From NCBI RefSeq assembly GCF_016863295.1, contig NZ_BOOP01000004.1, forward strand, positions 417,101 to 481,100: 64,000 nucleotides of DNA. The letters are read 5' to 3'. Position numbers and translations under genes: made by a program. Source of the DNA: Planotetraspora phitsanulokensis (GTDB lineage Bacteria > Actinomycetota > Actinomycetes > Streptosporangiales > Streptosporangiaceae). Of the stretch, positions 34,871 through 44,600 are shown in pieces. The notes below the pieces were generated by a model. That model was not told the DNA's origin. It searched no databases and saw only the letters and a program-made list of their open reading frames with translations. The stretch's first letter is position 1; each line of letters starts with the position of its first letter.

Positions 34871-37305
34871 TGCGCCGCCTTCGTCAAATGTGATCCCTTG
34901 GCGTCCCGGGTGATCTCGAAGCGGACCGGCACCCGGTCGGCCAGTGCGGGCACGTGAGTGACCACCCCGACCATCCGGTTCCCGCTTGTGGCCAGGCGTT
35001 CCAGCGTGGTGGCGACCGTGTCCAGCGTGGCGGGGTCGAGGGTGCCGAACCCCTCGTCGAGGAAGATCGAGTCGAGGCTGCGGGCGGCCGCGGCCGACAG
35101 TCCGGCCACCTGGCTGGACAGGGCCAGCGCGAGAGCGAGTGCGGCCTGGAAGGTCTCCCCGCCGGACAGCGTTCGAGCGCTGCGCCGCATGCCCGCCTCG
35201 CCGTAGTCGATGACCTCGATGTCGCTCTTCGAGCTGACGGTCAACTCGTACTGCCCGTCGGTCAGGTCGCGCAGGGTGTCGGAGGCCGTGGCGACCAGCA
35301 GTCCGAGCGCCTCGGAGCACAACCATCGCTCGAAGGCGTCGGCACGCAGCCGGAGCGCGAGCTCGTGGGCGACCCTCGCCTCCTGTTCCTTCGCCGCCGC
35401 GAACTCGGCCAGCTGCCTGGCACGTTCGCGGTTCTCCCTGACCCGGTCCAGCCGCGCTCCCGCCTGGGTGACGGCGGCGGTCACCTGCTCGCCGATCGCG
35501 CTGGGTGTGACCTCGCCGGGAACGGCGACCTCGTGCTCGGCCAGTCGCCGGAGGAGCGCGGCCCGTTCCCCGTCCAGCAGCCGGCCCCCGTCGGCGATGT
35601 CCCCGTCCTGTACGGCCAAGGCGGCCTGCTCCCGGATGACGACCTGACCACGCCAGTCGAGCAGTTCGGCCCACGCCCGTCCGAGATCCTTCCGATCCAG
35701 GGGCGGCGCGCCGAAAGCCACGACGGTGTCGCGGGCGGCGTCCAGGTCACGCCATGCGAGATCGGCCTTGTTCCGCAGTTCTCCGGCACGCCGCTCGGCT
35801 TCGGCTGATTTCGCCCGGAGCTCCCGTGTTCTCTTCCTGCACTCGGCGGCCCGGAGCTCGGCCTTCTGGCAGGCGATCAGGCGCGCCTCGAGGTCGGCTC
35901 GGTCTCCCGTGGCCTGGGGGGACTTCGCCAGCCGTTCACGGCAGATCTGCACCTGCTTCGCCAGGTGGTGGGCGTCGTTCTCGGCCTGACGGTGCCGGGC
36001 GGAGACCTGGCTCGCATGCTTCTTGAGAGCCTGAACCTCACGCTCCGCCGTATGGAGATCGGAGAGGGCGGCATGGTGGGGGATCTCAATGATGGGGCGC
36101 AGACACGTGGGACACGGCTCGCCGACGACCAACTTCTCGGCGAGCGCCGCGGCGACGTGGGCGTCACGCAGCGCGTCCTGCGCACGCTCCGCCTCCGCCA
36201 GCGCCGCGTCGGCCTGCTCGGCCTCGCCGGCGATCCGTTCCAGCGCGGCCCCCGCCTCCGCGGCCTCCGCTTCGGCCTGTGCGAGATCGTCTCTCGCCCG
36301 TTCCTGTTCTTCAAGGGTGGCCAGCGCGGCTACGAGGACCGCTTTGTCTCCCAGAGCGGTCAGCTCGTCGTCGGCACGCTGTTCCTCGGCCTCCAGCCGC
36401 CCGATCTCGATGCCGAGCGCGGCCATCCTCTCCTCTGCCTCACGCTGCTCCCCCGCCAGGGTCGGGACATCGTCAGGCATGCCGAGATCGGTGAGAGCGG
36501 CCAGCTTCTCCGCGATCGCGTCCCGGTCGCGAATCTGCTTCTGAAGGGATTCTTCATGGGCGCGCAGCGTGTCGAGGTCGCCCTGGATACGGTCCCGCAG
36601 GGCACGCAGTGCGTCGAGCCGCTCGGCGGCGGCACGCTCGTCGTCCTCACCGGCGCCGCTGAGACCGGAGAGCTCGTTGCGGGCGAACTCCGCGGCCTGC
36701 TTGGCCAGGTCCTCCTCACGCCCGGCACGCTTCTGGATGCGCTCGTAGACCTCAGCGTCGAGCAACTGCACCAGCAGGTCCTGCCGCTCGCGCGGCCGGG
36801 CGTGCAGGAATTCCGCGAACTTGCCCTGCGGAAGCACCACGCACTGGGTGAAGAACTTGTACTCCAGGCCCGTGATCTTCTGAACCTCGTCGCTGACCGC
36901 CTCGCCTTCGGCGACCGGGCGTACGACCGCGTCCAGCATCTCTGTGAGCCCGGCGGTCGAAGGCACGCCGGGGTCGAGCTCGTCGAGCCTGGCCTCCTTG
37001 GTGTGCACCGTGCCCCTGGCGTCGCGCCGGAGAGACCGAACCACTACGTGGCGGCGTCCGGAGGACTCGAAGACCAGCGCGACCTTGCCGTACGTCGCCG
37101 AGGGCGCGAGCGCGTGGGAGATGACGTTCTCCTTGCCCCAGCGCGGGACCGTGCCGTACAGGGCGAAGCAGATCGCGTCGATGATCGTGCTCTTGCCCGC
37201 TCCCGTGGGCCCGACCAGCGCGAAGTAGTCCACGTCGGCGAAGTCGACCGTGACCGCCTCACGGAAGCTGCCGAAGTTGTCCAGGTGCAGCCGCAGGGGG
37301 CGCAT
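34867..37305 (-). CDS. sbcC: SbcC/Rad50-type ATPase with zinc hook
   Basis: 812 residues, shorter than E. coli SbcC (about 1050). Walker A is LVGPTGAGKST (32-40), the Q-loop region is FTQCVVLPQGKFAEFL, and two long coiled coils (about 180-390 and 405-660) flank the zinc-hook CPTC (Cys398, Cys401). The signature LSGGE (713-717) and Walker B SIFLDEGFGTLD (Asp750, Glu751) complete the ABC head. With SbcD it forms an ATP-dependent nuclease that processes DNA ends and hairpins. The ATG overlaps the sbcD stop by 1 nt and its stop overlaps the nurA start. Confidence 0.93.
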   Translation of the reverse strand: MRPLRLHLDNFGSFREAVTVDFADVDYFALVGPTGAGKSTIIDAICFALYGTVPRWGKENVISHALAPSATYGKVALVFESSGRRHVVVRSLRRDARGTVHTKEARLDELDPGVPSTAGLTEMLDAVVRPVAEGEAVSDEVQKITGLEYKFFTQCVVLPQGKFAEFLHARPRERQDLLVQLLDAEVYERIQKRAGREEDLAKQAAEFARNELSGLSGAGEDDERAAAERLDALRALRDRIQGDLDTLRAHEESLQKQIRDRDAIAEKLAALTDLGMPDDVPTLAGEQREAEERMAALGIEIGRLEAEEQRADDELTALGDKAVLVAALATLEEQERARDDLAQAEAEAAEAGAALERIAGEAEQADAALAEAERAQDALRDAHVAAALAEKLVVGEPCPTCLRPIIEIPHHAALSDLHTAEREVQALKKHASQVSARHRQAENDAHHLAKQVQICRERLAKSPQATGDRADLEARLIACQKAELRAAECRKRTRELRAKSAEAERRAGELRNKADLAWRDLDAARDTVVAFGAPPLDRKDLGRAWAELLDWRGQVVIREQAALAVQDGDIADGGRLLDGERAALLRRLAEHEVAVPGEVTPSAIGEQVTAAVTQAGARLDRVRENRERARQLAEFAAAKEQEARVAHELALRLRADAFERWLCSEALGLLVATASDTLRDLTDGQYELTVSSKSDIEVIDYGEAGMRRSARTLSGGETFQAALALALALSSQVAGLSAAAARSLDSIFLDEGFGTLDPATLDTVATTLERLATSGNRMVGVVTHVPALADRVPVRFEITRDAKGSHLTKAAQ

Positions 37306-38459
37306 CAGCTCGTCACCTCGTCGTAGAGCCGGTCGAACAGTGCGGCGACCTCGCCATCGTCCCTGCCCGTGTCGGTCAGGTAGTCGCGGAACAACTCGCG
37401 TGGACTACGCGGGGACCCGCCGTCCGTGTTTCCCCTGCGCTGCGGGCTCGTCGGCCGGAAGCGCTCGTCGATGTCGACGTCCAGGGCGTTCGGCAGGATC
37501 TCCCGCACCGCTTCGGCGAGCCCGGGCCTGGGCTTCTCCTCGACGACGACGCGCAGCCACGCCTCACCGAGCTCGTCCGCCATGGCCTCGAGCTTTTCCA
37601 GCGAGCCTCTCACCGTGGCCAGTGAGCGGGCCGAATCGACGGCGACCTCCCGCACCACAGCCGGACGGCCGGCTTCCACGGTGACCAGCAGCGCTCCGGG
37701 GCTGTTCCGCTCCTCCCCGAAGTCGACCGCGAGGGGGGAGCCGCTGTACCAGATCGGGCACGCCCCGGGGATCTGCTGACGCCGGTGGAGATGTCCCAGG
37801 GCGACGTACTGCGTCGACGCGGGGAAGGCGGTGGCCTCGAAGTAATAAGAGAAGATCGACTGCGCCTCGCGCTCGCCGCCGCCGAGCTTCCCGCCGGGCA
37901 GGGTGCCGTGCGTGGTGACCAGGTTGACGGTGTCGGCGGAGAAGCCCTTGGTGAGGGCGCCGATCAACATTCCGACCCGTTCTGCGTAGTCACGATTGTG
38001 TTCCGCGGCGGTGCCCGAGAGCACCTCGGCCGCGCGGACCACGTAACGGTGTGACAGGAACGGCAGGACGGCCAACTGCACCGGCTCGCCGGAGCGTGCC
38101 GTGAAGGAGAGGGTTCCACCCTGGTCGGGCCGCCGGAAGGTGCCGACGACGTGGACGCCCAGCGCCCCGAGCACCGGCCGGTAGACATCGAACAGATGAG
38201 GGTTGTCATGATTCCCGGCGAGCACGATCACATCGCGTCCCTCTTCGCGCAACGCCATGAGCGTGGGCATCACCAGGGACTGCGCCTCCGGCGTGGGCGC
38301 GGAGGTGTCGAAGACGTCCCCGGCGACGATGACCGCGTCCACGTCCTCCTCGCGAGCCGACTCGACCAGTTCCCGCAGCACGGCGCGGTGTTCGTCGATC
38401 CGGGGTCGGCCCTTGAGCACCTTGCCGACATGCCAGTCGGCGGTGTGCAGGATTTTCAT
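37305..38459 (-). CDS. sbcD: SbcD/Mre11-type nuclease
   Basis: 384 residues. All phosphoesterase motifs of Mre11 are present: ADWHVG (Asp8, His10), VAGDVFDT, LAGNHDNP, a histidine in VTTHGTLPG and YVALGHLHRRQ. It cuts DNA with two Mn ions and partners SbcC. The C-terminal third, with the capping and Rad50-binding helices, ends in a low-complexity TSPQRRGNTDGG linker and LFRDYLTDTG. It sits 9 bp after the HerA gene and overlaps sbcC. Confidence 0.95.
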   Translation of the reverse strand: MKILHTADWHVGKVLKGRPRIDEHRAVLRELVESAREEDVDAVIVAGDVFDTSAPTPEAQSLVMPTLMALREEGRDVIVLAGNHDNPHLFDVYRPVLGALGVHVVGTFRRPDQGGTLSFTARSGEPVQLAVLPFLSHRYVVRAAEVLSGTAAEHNRDYAERVGMLIGALTKGFSADTVNLVTTHGTLPGGKLGGGEREAQSIFSYYFEATAFPASTQYVALGHLHRRQQIPGACPIWYSGSPLAVDFGEERNSPGALLVTVEAGRPAVVREVAVDSARSLATVRGSLEKLEAMADELGEAWLRVVVEEKPRPGLAEAVREILPNALDVDIDERFRPTSPQRRGNTDGGSPRSPRELFRDYLTDTGRDDGEVAALFDRLYDEVTS

Positions 38460-38468
38460 CCGGCTCCT

Positions 38469-40247
38469 TCAGAAAGGGGGAATGTCGTCGTCGGCCCCGG
38501 GCAGCCCGGCGAAGGGGTCGTCGACCGTACGACGGGCGACGCCGGTCGGGGCAGGACCCGCCTCGGACGGCCGCGTCGCCCATGCGGGGAACGGGAAGGT
38601 GACCGCGAGGGGCACCGGGATCTCGGGCTGGGCGACGAACATCGTGCCCGGCTTGGCGATGGTGGCACGCTCCCGGGAGATCGCCGGCAGCCAGCCGTAC
38701 TCGGGACGCGACGCTTCGGCGGGGTCGAGCCGGCCGGCCACGCGGACGGCGCAGTTCGCGACGATGCGCCGCTCCACCTCCGAGGCCGTCTGCTGGGCGC
38801 CGATGAGGATCACCCCCAGGGAGCGGCCACGTTCGGCCACGTCGAGCAGGATCTCCTTGATCGGTGAGTCGCCCTCGCGCGGCGCGTACTTGTTCAGCTC
38901 GTCGAGCACGACGAACAGCAGCGGCCGAGCAGTGCCGCTGCTCTCCTTGCGGGCGAACTCGCCGCGCAGGACCACGCCGACGACGAACCTTTGCGCCCTC
39001 TCGGGCAGGTTGTGTAGATCGACGATCGAGACCTGCGCATCCGAGGTGCTGATCGAGTGCGGCCGGCCGGGAGGGAGGTCCCCGCGGACGATCGGCGACA
39101 GCGCGCGTACGGCACCGCGGAGACGGCGCAGGAACGCGTTCACCGTCCCAAGGGGCACCTGCGCGCCCGCCCAGGTGGCACGCGTTCCGTCGTCGGTGAG
39201 CTGGTCGGCGATGTGATCGACCAGGTCGGCGAAGGTGCGGCAGGTGACACCGCCCCCTCCTGGGGGCGTGATCGTGACCGCTCCCCCGTCGCCCGCGGGA
39301 GCCGCCCACGCCTGCAGGCGGGCTGCGACCGCGCCCACGAGGAGGGAGTACTGAGCACGTTCGTCATCGGCGTCGGCGAAGACGAACCGGAGCAGTTCCT
39401 CCTCGCAGAACTCGGTCAACGTCCAGAAGAAGGCGCTTATCCCCTGCGTCCTGGCGGACACGTGAGGGACGCCGTTGGGATCGCCGGGACGCGGCGGCGC
39501 GAACACGTGAACACTGTGGAACGGCCGGGCGGGCAGACCGAGCCGTCCGTACATGCGCGTGGCGGCCTCGTCGAGCCGGGCGTTGGGATGGTCGAGGAAC
39601 AACAGGTCCTCGCCCTTGACAGAGAAGATCAGCGCCTTGGTGTTGGCCGCCTCGGCGTCCAGGACACCGGAATTGAAGATCGAATAGATGAGGAACGTGG
39701 CGAAGGAGGTCTTCGTCGCCACGCCCGAGACCCCCGAGATCGACACGTGCGCGCCGCGCGTGCCGTCGAGGAAGTCGAAGTTGACGTACATCGGCTGCCC
39801 GTCGCGCCCGAGCCCCATCGGAATGCGCCGGTCCATGACGTCGAAGTAGAGAGCCTGGTCCCGATCGGCCGCCTGAGCCCGGTAGACGACCGCTCCCGGC
39901 GAAGGCGGAACGAAGATCTCCGGTTCGACCCGCGTGACCCGGACCTCCGCACACTCCACTACGGCGGCCGGCAGCGTCCCGTCGGCGATGAGGAACACGT
40001 CCGAGTCGTAGCTGGCGCCTTCGTGCCGCGCCTCCACCGTCGTGACGACCCCCGCCATCAGCACCGGGCCGTGGCCGGGCACGTCTCGCCGAGTGATGAC
40101 GACCTCGTCGAGTTGCACGGCCTGTCCCGGCTCGATGCCGATCCAGAACGACAGCGGTGACGCCGCCTGTGTCCCGAGCACCCGCCCGACCGCCTCCCCC
40201 GAGGACGCCGCCCCGTTCACCGACGTGAGGATCGGCGCTCCGTCCAT
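38469..40247 (-). CDS. herA: HerA-type DNA-translocating ATPase
   Basis: 592 residues from the ATG at 40247 (a GTG 18 bp upstream is possible). The N-terminal HAS-barrel-like domain (about 15-120: GRVLGTQAASPLSFWIGI) is followed by a RecA-like motor. Walker A is an unusual VSISGVSGVATKTS, in which the lysine (179) follows Thr rather than Gly. Walker B is LLFVVLDELNKYAPRE (Asp449, Glu450), then ERGRSLGVILIGAQQTASEV. HerA rings move DNA and feed it to NurA. It is the first gene of the operon herA-sbcD-sbcC-nurA, whose products together match the archaeal end-resection machinery. Confidence 0.88.
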   Translation of the reverse strand: MDGAPILTSVNGAASSGEAVGRVLGTQAASPLSFWIGIEPGQAVQLDEVVITRRDVPGHGPVLMAGVVTTVEARHEGASYDSDVFLIADGTLPAAVVECAEVRVTRVEPEIFVPPSPGAVVYRAQAADRDQALYFDVMDRRIPMGLGRDGQPMYVNFDFLDGTRGAHVSISGVSGVATKTSFATFLIYSIFNSGVLDAEAANTKALIFSVKGEDLLFLDHPNARLDEAATRMYGRLGLPARPFHSVHVFAPPRPGDPNGVPHVSARTQGISAFFWTLTEFCEEELLRFVFADADDERAQYSLLVGAVAARLQAWAAPAGDGGAVTITPPGGGGVTCRTFADLVDHIADQLTDDGTRATWAGAQVPLGTVNAFLRRLRGAVRALSPIVRGDLPPGRPHSISTSDAQVSIVDLHNLPERAQRFVVGVVLRGEFARKESSGTARPLLFVVLDELNKYAPREGDSPIKEILLDVAERGRSLGVILIGAQQTASEVERRIVANCAVRVAGRLDPAEASRPEYGWLPAISRERATIAKPGTMFVAQPEIPVPLAVTFPFPAWATRPSEAGPAPTGVARRTVDDPFAGLPGADDDIPPF

Positions 40248-40507
40248 TACCACCAGGCCCTCCAACCTGGGCGTTCACATCGCCCCCAAACGGAGCGTAG
40301 CGGCCCGAAAAACACCCCTTGCCTCCTTTCGCAAACTGGAGCGCCCCGATGCCTGGTCGACCGAGATCCAGATGGGGTTCTGGCCACCTGTCTATCGGGT
40401 CGCCCATGGGCCATGGCGCGGTGCAGCCACGTCCGCGTTCCGGGGATGGCGTTCGGAGTAACCGATGAGGTGAAATGTCCGGACACGTCTAAGGCTTGGA
40501 GATCGTT

Positions 40508-41488
40508 ATGCCGCTGTTCGACCTGCCCCTTGAAGAGCTCCGTCACTACCTCCCGGAGCGTGACGAGCCCGCGGACTTCGACGCCTTCTGGTCCCGGACC
40601 CTCACCGAGGCCGCGGAGCACGACCTGGCCCCCGTGTTCACGCCGTACGACCTCCCCCTCACCTCCGTCGACGTGTACGACACCGCGTTCACCGGTTGGG
40701 GCGGCGACCGGGTGAACGCCTGGTTCCTGGTTCCGCGGGGAGCACATGGGCCGCTGCCGTGCGTGGTGAAGTACATCGGTTACAGCGGGGGGCGCGGCTT
40801 CGCCCACGATCACCTGCTCTGGCCGTCGGCCGGTTACGCCACGCTCGTGGTCGACACCCGGGGCCAGGGTGCGGCGCATCTGCATAACCCGGGCAGCACC
40901 GCCGACCCGCACGCGGGCGGCGCCCCGCACGCGCCGGGCATGATGACCAGGGGGATCCTCGACCCCGACACCTACTACTACCGGCGGGTCTTCACCGACG
41001 CGGTGCGTGCCGTCGACGTGGCGGTGGGACACCCCGCGGTCGACCCCGAGGCGATCGTGGTCACCGGCGTCAGCCAGGGCGGCGGCATCGCCCAGGCCGT
41101 CGCCGCGCTCCGGCCGGACGTGCGGGCCGCGCTCATCGACGTGCCGTTCCTCACCCACTTCCGCAGGGCCGTGGAGATCACGAGCCGCGACCCCTACCAG
41201 GAACTCGTCCGCTTCCTCGCCTCCCAGCGCGGAACGCCCGAGCAGGTCTTCCGCACGCTGTCGTACTTCGACGGCCTCAACTTCGCCGCCCGGGGCCGGG
41301 TGCCCGCGCTGTACTCGGTGGCGCTGATGGACGACATCTGCCCGCCGTCCACGGTTTTCGGCGGCTACAACCACTGGCAGGGGCCCAAGGAGATCACCGT
41401 CTGGCCGTGGAACAACCACGAGGGCGGAGGCCCCTTCCAGGTCGAGGAGCAAGTGCGTCACCTGCACAAACTCCTCGCCGACCGCTGA
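40508..41488 (+). CDS. Acetyl xylan esterase / cephalosporin-C deacetylase family (CE7) hydrolase
   Basis: 326 residues from the ATG at 40508 after GGAG. The alpha/beta hydrolase shows the CE7 features: WLVP-type block (AWFLVPRG), DTRGQGA, nucleophile elbow GVSQGGG (Ser about 186), acid Asp in ALMDDICPPST and catalytic His in WPWNNHEGG. CE7 enzymes remove acetyl groups from xylo-oligosaccharides and cephalosporins in the cytoplasm. It is divergent from the herA operon and stands alone, so no transcript partner helps to narrow the substrate. Confidence 0.92.
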   Translation: MPLFDLPLEELRHYLPERDEPADFDAFWSRTLTEAAEHDLAPVFTPYDLPLTSVDVYDTAFTGWGGDRVNAWFLVPRGAHGPLPCVVKYIGYSGGRGFAHDHLLWPSAGYATLVVDTRGQGAAHLHNPGSTADPHAGGAPHAPGMMTRGILDPDTYYYRRVFTDAVRAVDVAVGHPAVDPEAIVVTGVSQGGGIAQAVAALRPDVRAALIDVPFLTHFRRAVEITSRDPYQELVRFLASQRGTPEQVFRTLSYFDGLNFAARGRVPALYSVALMDDICPPSTVFGGYNHWQGPKEITVWPWNNHEGGGPFQVEEQVRHLHKLLADR

Positions 41489-41572
41489 GTTCTCGGAGCG
41501 CTGTCCTGGGCGGCACACTCATGGGAAAACGCCGACTTTCCCGCCCCGGATGGCCTGCGGCCACAACGCGAG

Positions 41573-41601
41573 GGGCCCGCGCCGTCGACCGGCGCGGGCC
41601 C
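41573..41601. terminator. Bidirectional 12-bp hairpin between esterase and amidase genes
   Basis: GGGCCCGCGCCG (41573-41584) and CGGCGCGGGCCC (41590-41601) with a TCGAC loop. It is placed 85 bp after the esterase stop and 13 bp before the end of the convergent amidase gene. Confidence 0.75.
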
Positions 41602-41614
41602 TTGGCGTTGACGG

Positions 41615-44600
41615 TCAGTGGCGGGGACGGGATTCGAGGAGGCGGTCACCGGGGTTGCACAACTCCCCGGTGAAGAACGTGCTGCCGGGCACGCACCGCC
41701 ACATGCTCGGGTTGGTGAAGCTGGGGGCGAGGCGGACATTCGTCGCCTGCTCCAGGGCGTAGCCGTCGGCGAGGAGGGTCGCCTCGCTGAAGGCCGTGCC
41801 GACGAGCGTGACGCCGATCGGGTTGTGGCCCGCCGAACTGGCGGTCGCACCGTACCCGGCGGGCAGCGTCAGCGCCGGGTAGCCCGCGCGGTCGGCGTAA
41901 CCGACGAGCGCGTGGCCGGTCGGCACCATGACGGCGTCGAAGTCGTCCGACGTGTCACCGGGCGTTCCGTTGGTGAGGATGCCGTCGATCAGCGCCCGGG
42001 TCGACGCCTTGCCCGTCTCCAGATCGGCCTTGTACGCCGCGCCGGTGGCGGGGTCGGACAGGTCGACGGCCTGGGCCGCGAGAAGCCGGCCCTGCTGGTA
42101 CTTCAGTCCTTCCACCGAATTGGCGTCGTTGTAGTCGATGATGCCCTGCAGCGACCTGGCTCCATGGCCGCGCCGGCTGCCCGACAGGTAGTCGTTCAGA
42201 TCGCGCTTGAACTCGCTCGGCACGACACTCGCCGGGTCGGGGCTCGGCGTGCCGATCGTCACCTGGGTCGTCACGGCCCCGAGCGCCTGCAGGGCCGTCA
42301 CCGTCGCGGGGTACGGCGCGGCCGTGCTCGCCACGACGGCGATCTTCTTCCCCTGGAGGGCGGTCGCGGACAGACCGGCGGTGTAGTCCTTCACGGGCGC
42401 CCCCGACGTCGCCGGGTCGGCCCGGTCGGGTCCGGCGATCGCCGTGAGCGCGCTCGCGGCGTCGTACACCGTGCGGGTGATCGGTCCAGGCGCGTCCTGC
42501 GACCGGGCCACCGGCAGGACTCCGGTGCGGCTGACCAGACCCACCGTCGTCTTCAGGCCGACGACGCCCGCCGCGTCGGCGGGGGCCAGCAGCTGGGCCG
42601 AGTCGGTGGACGTCTCCATTCCGACGGTGAACGCCGCCAGCCCGGAGGCCGTCGCCGCCGCCGAACCACCGGACGAACCGGCCGGGGTCTTGTCGGTGTC
42701 GGACGGCAGGAGCACCTGACCGGCGAGTGAGGAGTACCCCTTCGGCATGTTCGCGTCGAAGACGCCGTTCAGTTCGGAGATGTTCGTCTTGCCGAGGATG
42801 ATCGCCCCGGCGGCCTTGAGTTTGGCGACGACCGTCGAGTCGCGGCCGGGTTGGTGGTCCTGCAGAGCGATCGAGCCGCCTGTTGTCGCAAGCGAGTCCA
42901 CGTCGAACCCGTCGTCGAGCAGAACGGGAAGGCCGAACAGCGGGCCGTGCTTCTTCTTGTCCTTCTTGTCCTTGTCGCGCTCCCGGTCGAGCGCGCGGGC
43001 CTCCTTCAGAGCGTCCGGGTTGACGGCGCGGACCGCCTGGGTGGCCGGTCCCTCGGCGTTGGTCAGCGCGATCCGGTAGAGGTAGGCCTTGACCAGCTCT
43101 TCCGAGGTCAGCGAGCCGGCGGCGAGCCGGGTGCTCAGGCTCCGCGCCGACTCGGTCTCCAGGGAGAACGGCAGCGGCCGGGGCGCGTGGCCGAGCATGC
43201 GCATGATCGTGTCGTAGTCGGGGTTGCAGTGCCCGCGCCCGGCGAACGGCTCGGCCGGGACCGTCTTCGCGCAGCGGTACATGCTCGGGTTGACCGAACC
43301 GGCCGTCTGCCGCAGCTTCGTGGCCTGCTCGATGACGTAGCCGGTGCCGATCAGGTCGTACTCGTCGTACGCGCCGCCGTGGATCTGCACGTTGAGCGCG
43401 CGGCGCGTCGTGTTCGAGTAGCCCATGGGGATCGTCATCGAGGGATACCCGGCCTGCGGCGCGTTCGGGACGCTGCCGAGGATCGCGATGACGGGGTCGG
43501 CGGGCTGAGCCGGGTCGGAGTTCGGGTAGGTCATCATGTCGTCGATGGCCTTGTGCCAGGCGGCCTTGCGGACGGGCAGGTTCGCCCGGTAGGCGATCTC
43601 GTTGGCCCCGCCCGAGGCGATGTCGGCGTTCAGAGCGTTGACGTGGTTGTTGTTGCCGAACTTCAGGGCCTGCTGCGCGTTGGCCTGGTTGTCGGCCACC
43701 TCGTCGGCCAGCGACTTGATCGGTGCCTGCGGGCCGAGCCGCTTGTAGTACTCGTCGATGGTCTTGTGTTGCTCATAACCACTGGGCAGGCTCGGCAGCG
43801 TGCCGACACTGGTCGTCGGCCGTGGCACCATGACCGCGCCCGCCGCGGTCAGCGCGTCGTACGCGATCTTGAGTGGGCTGCCGTCGGCGAGCGTGCCGTT
43901 GTAGCCGATCTTCTTGCCCCTGACGAAGCCGAGATCGAGGGCCTTCATGTAGTCCGGCAGCTTCGCGGGCAGAGCCGGGATGACGCCGGTGCTGAGGTAG
44001 TCGGGTCCGAAGATCGCACGGTACTCGGCGTCGCCGTCCGGGTCGGGCCCGGCGATCGAGGCGAGCGTCATCGCGGCGTCCGAGACGCTGCGGACCATCG
44101 GCCCCGCCGTGTCCTGCGACGCACTGATCGGCGCGATGCCGTACCCCGGCACGAGGCCGACGGTCGGCCGCAGCCCGACGAGGCTCTGTGTGCTCGACGG
44201 GCTGATGATCGAGCCCGACGTCTCCGTGCCGATGCCGAGCGTGGCCATCGCGGCGGCCATGGCCGCGCCGGTTCCGGACGAGGAGCCGCTGGGGTTCTGG
44301 TCGGCGTCGATGCCGTTGAGAACCTGCCCGGTGAGGTTGCTGAAACCAGAGGGCTGGCTGCCGAAGCTGTTCGCGAACTCAGACAGGCCGACCTTGCCGA
44401 GGATGACGACTCCGCGCTCGCGCAGCTTCTTGGTGATCCCCGCGTCCGTCGCCGGGTACGAGTCGCGCAGCGAGTAGTTGCCGGCCGAGGTGTACATGCC
44501 GGTCACGTCGACGAGGTCCTTCAGCAGGACGGGCAGCCCGTGCGCGGGCCCGAGGACCCGCCCTTTCGCCCGCTGCCGGTCGGCCAGCGCCGCTTCCTTC

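Noticed and set aside
33890..35674. 594-codon frame starting inside sbcC
   Set aside because: Only its last 327 codons form the NurA-like protein; the earlier part is an out-of-frame shadow of sbcC, and the GTGA overlap marks the true start.
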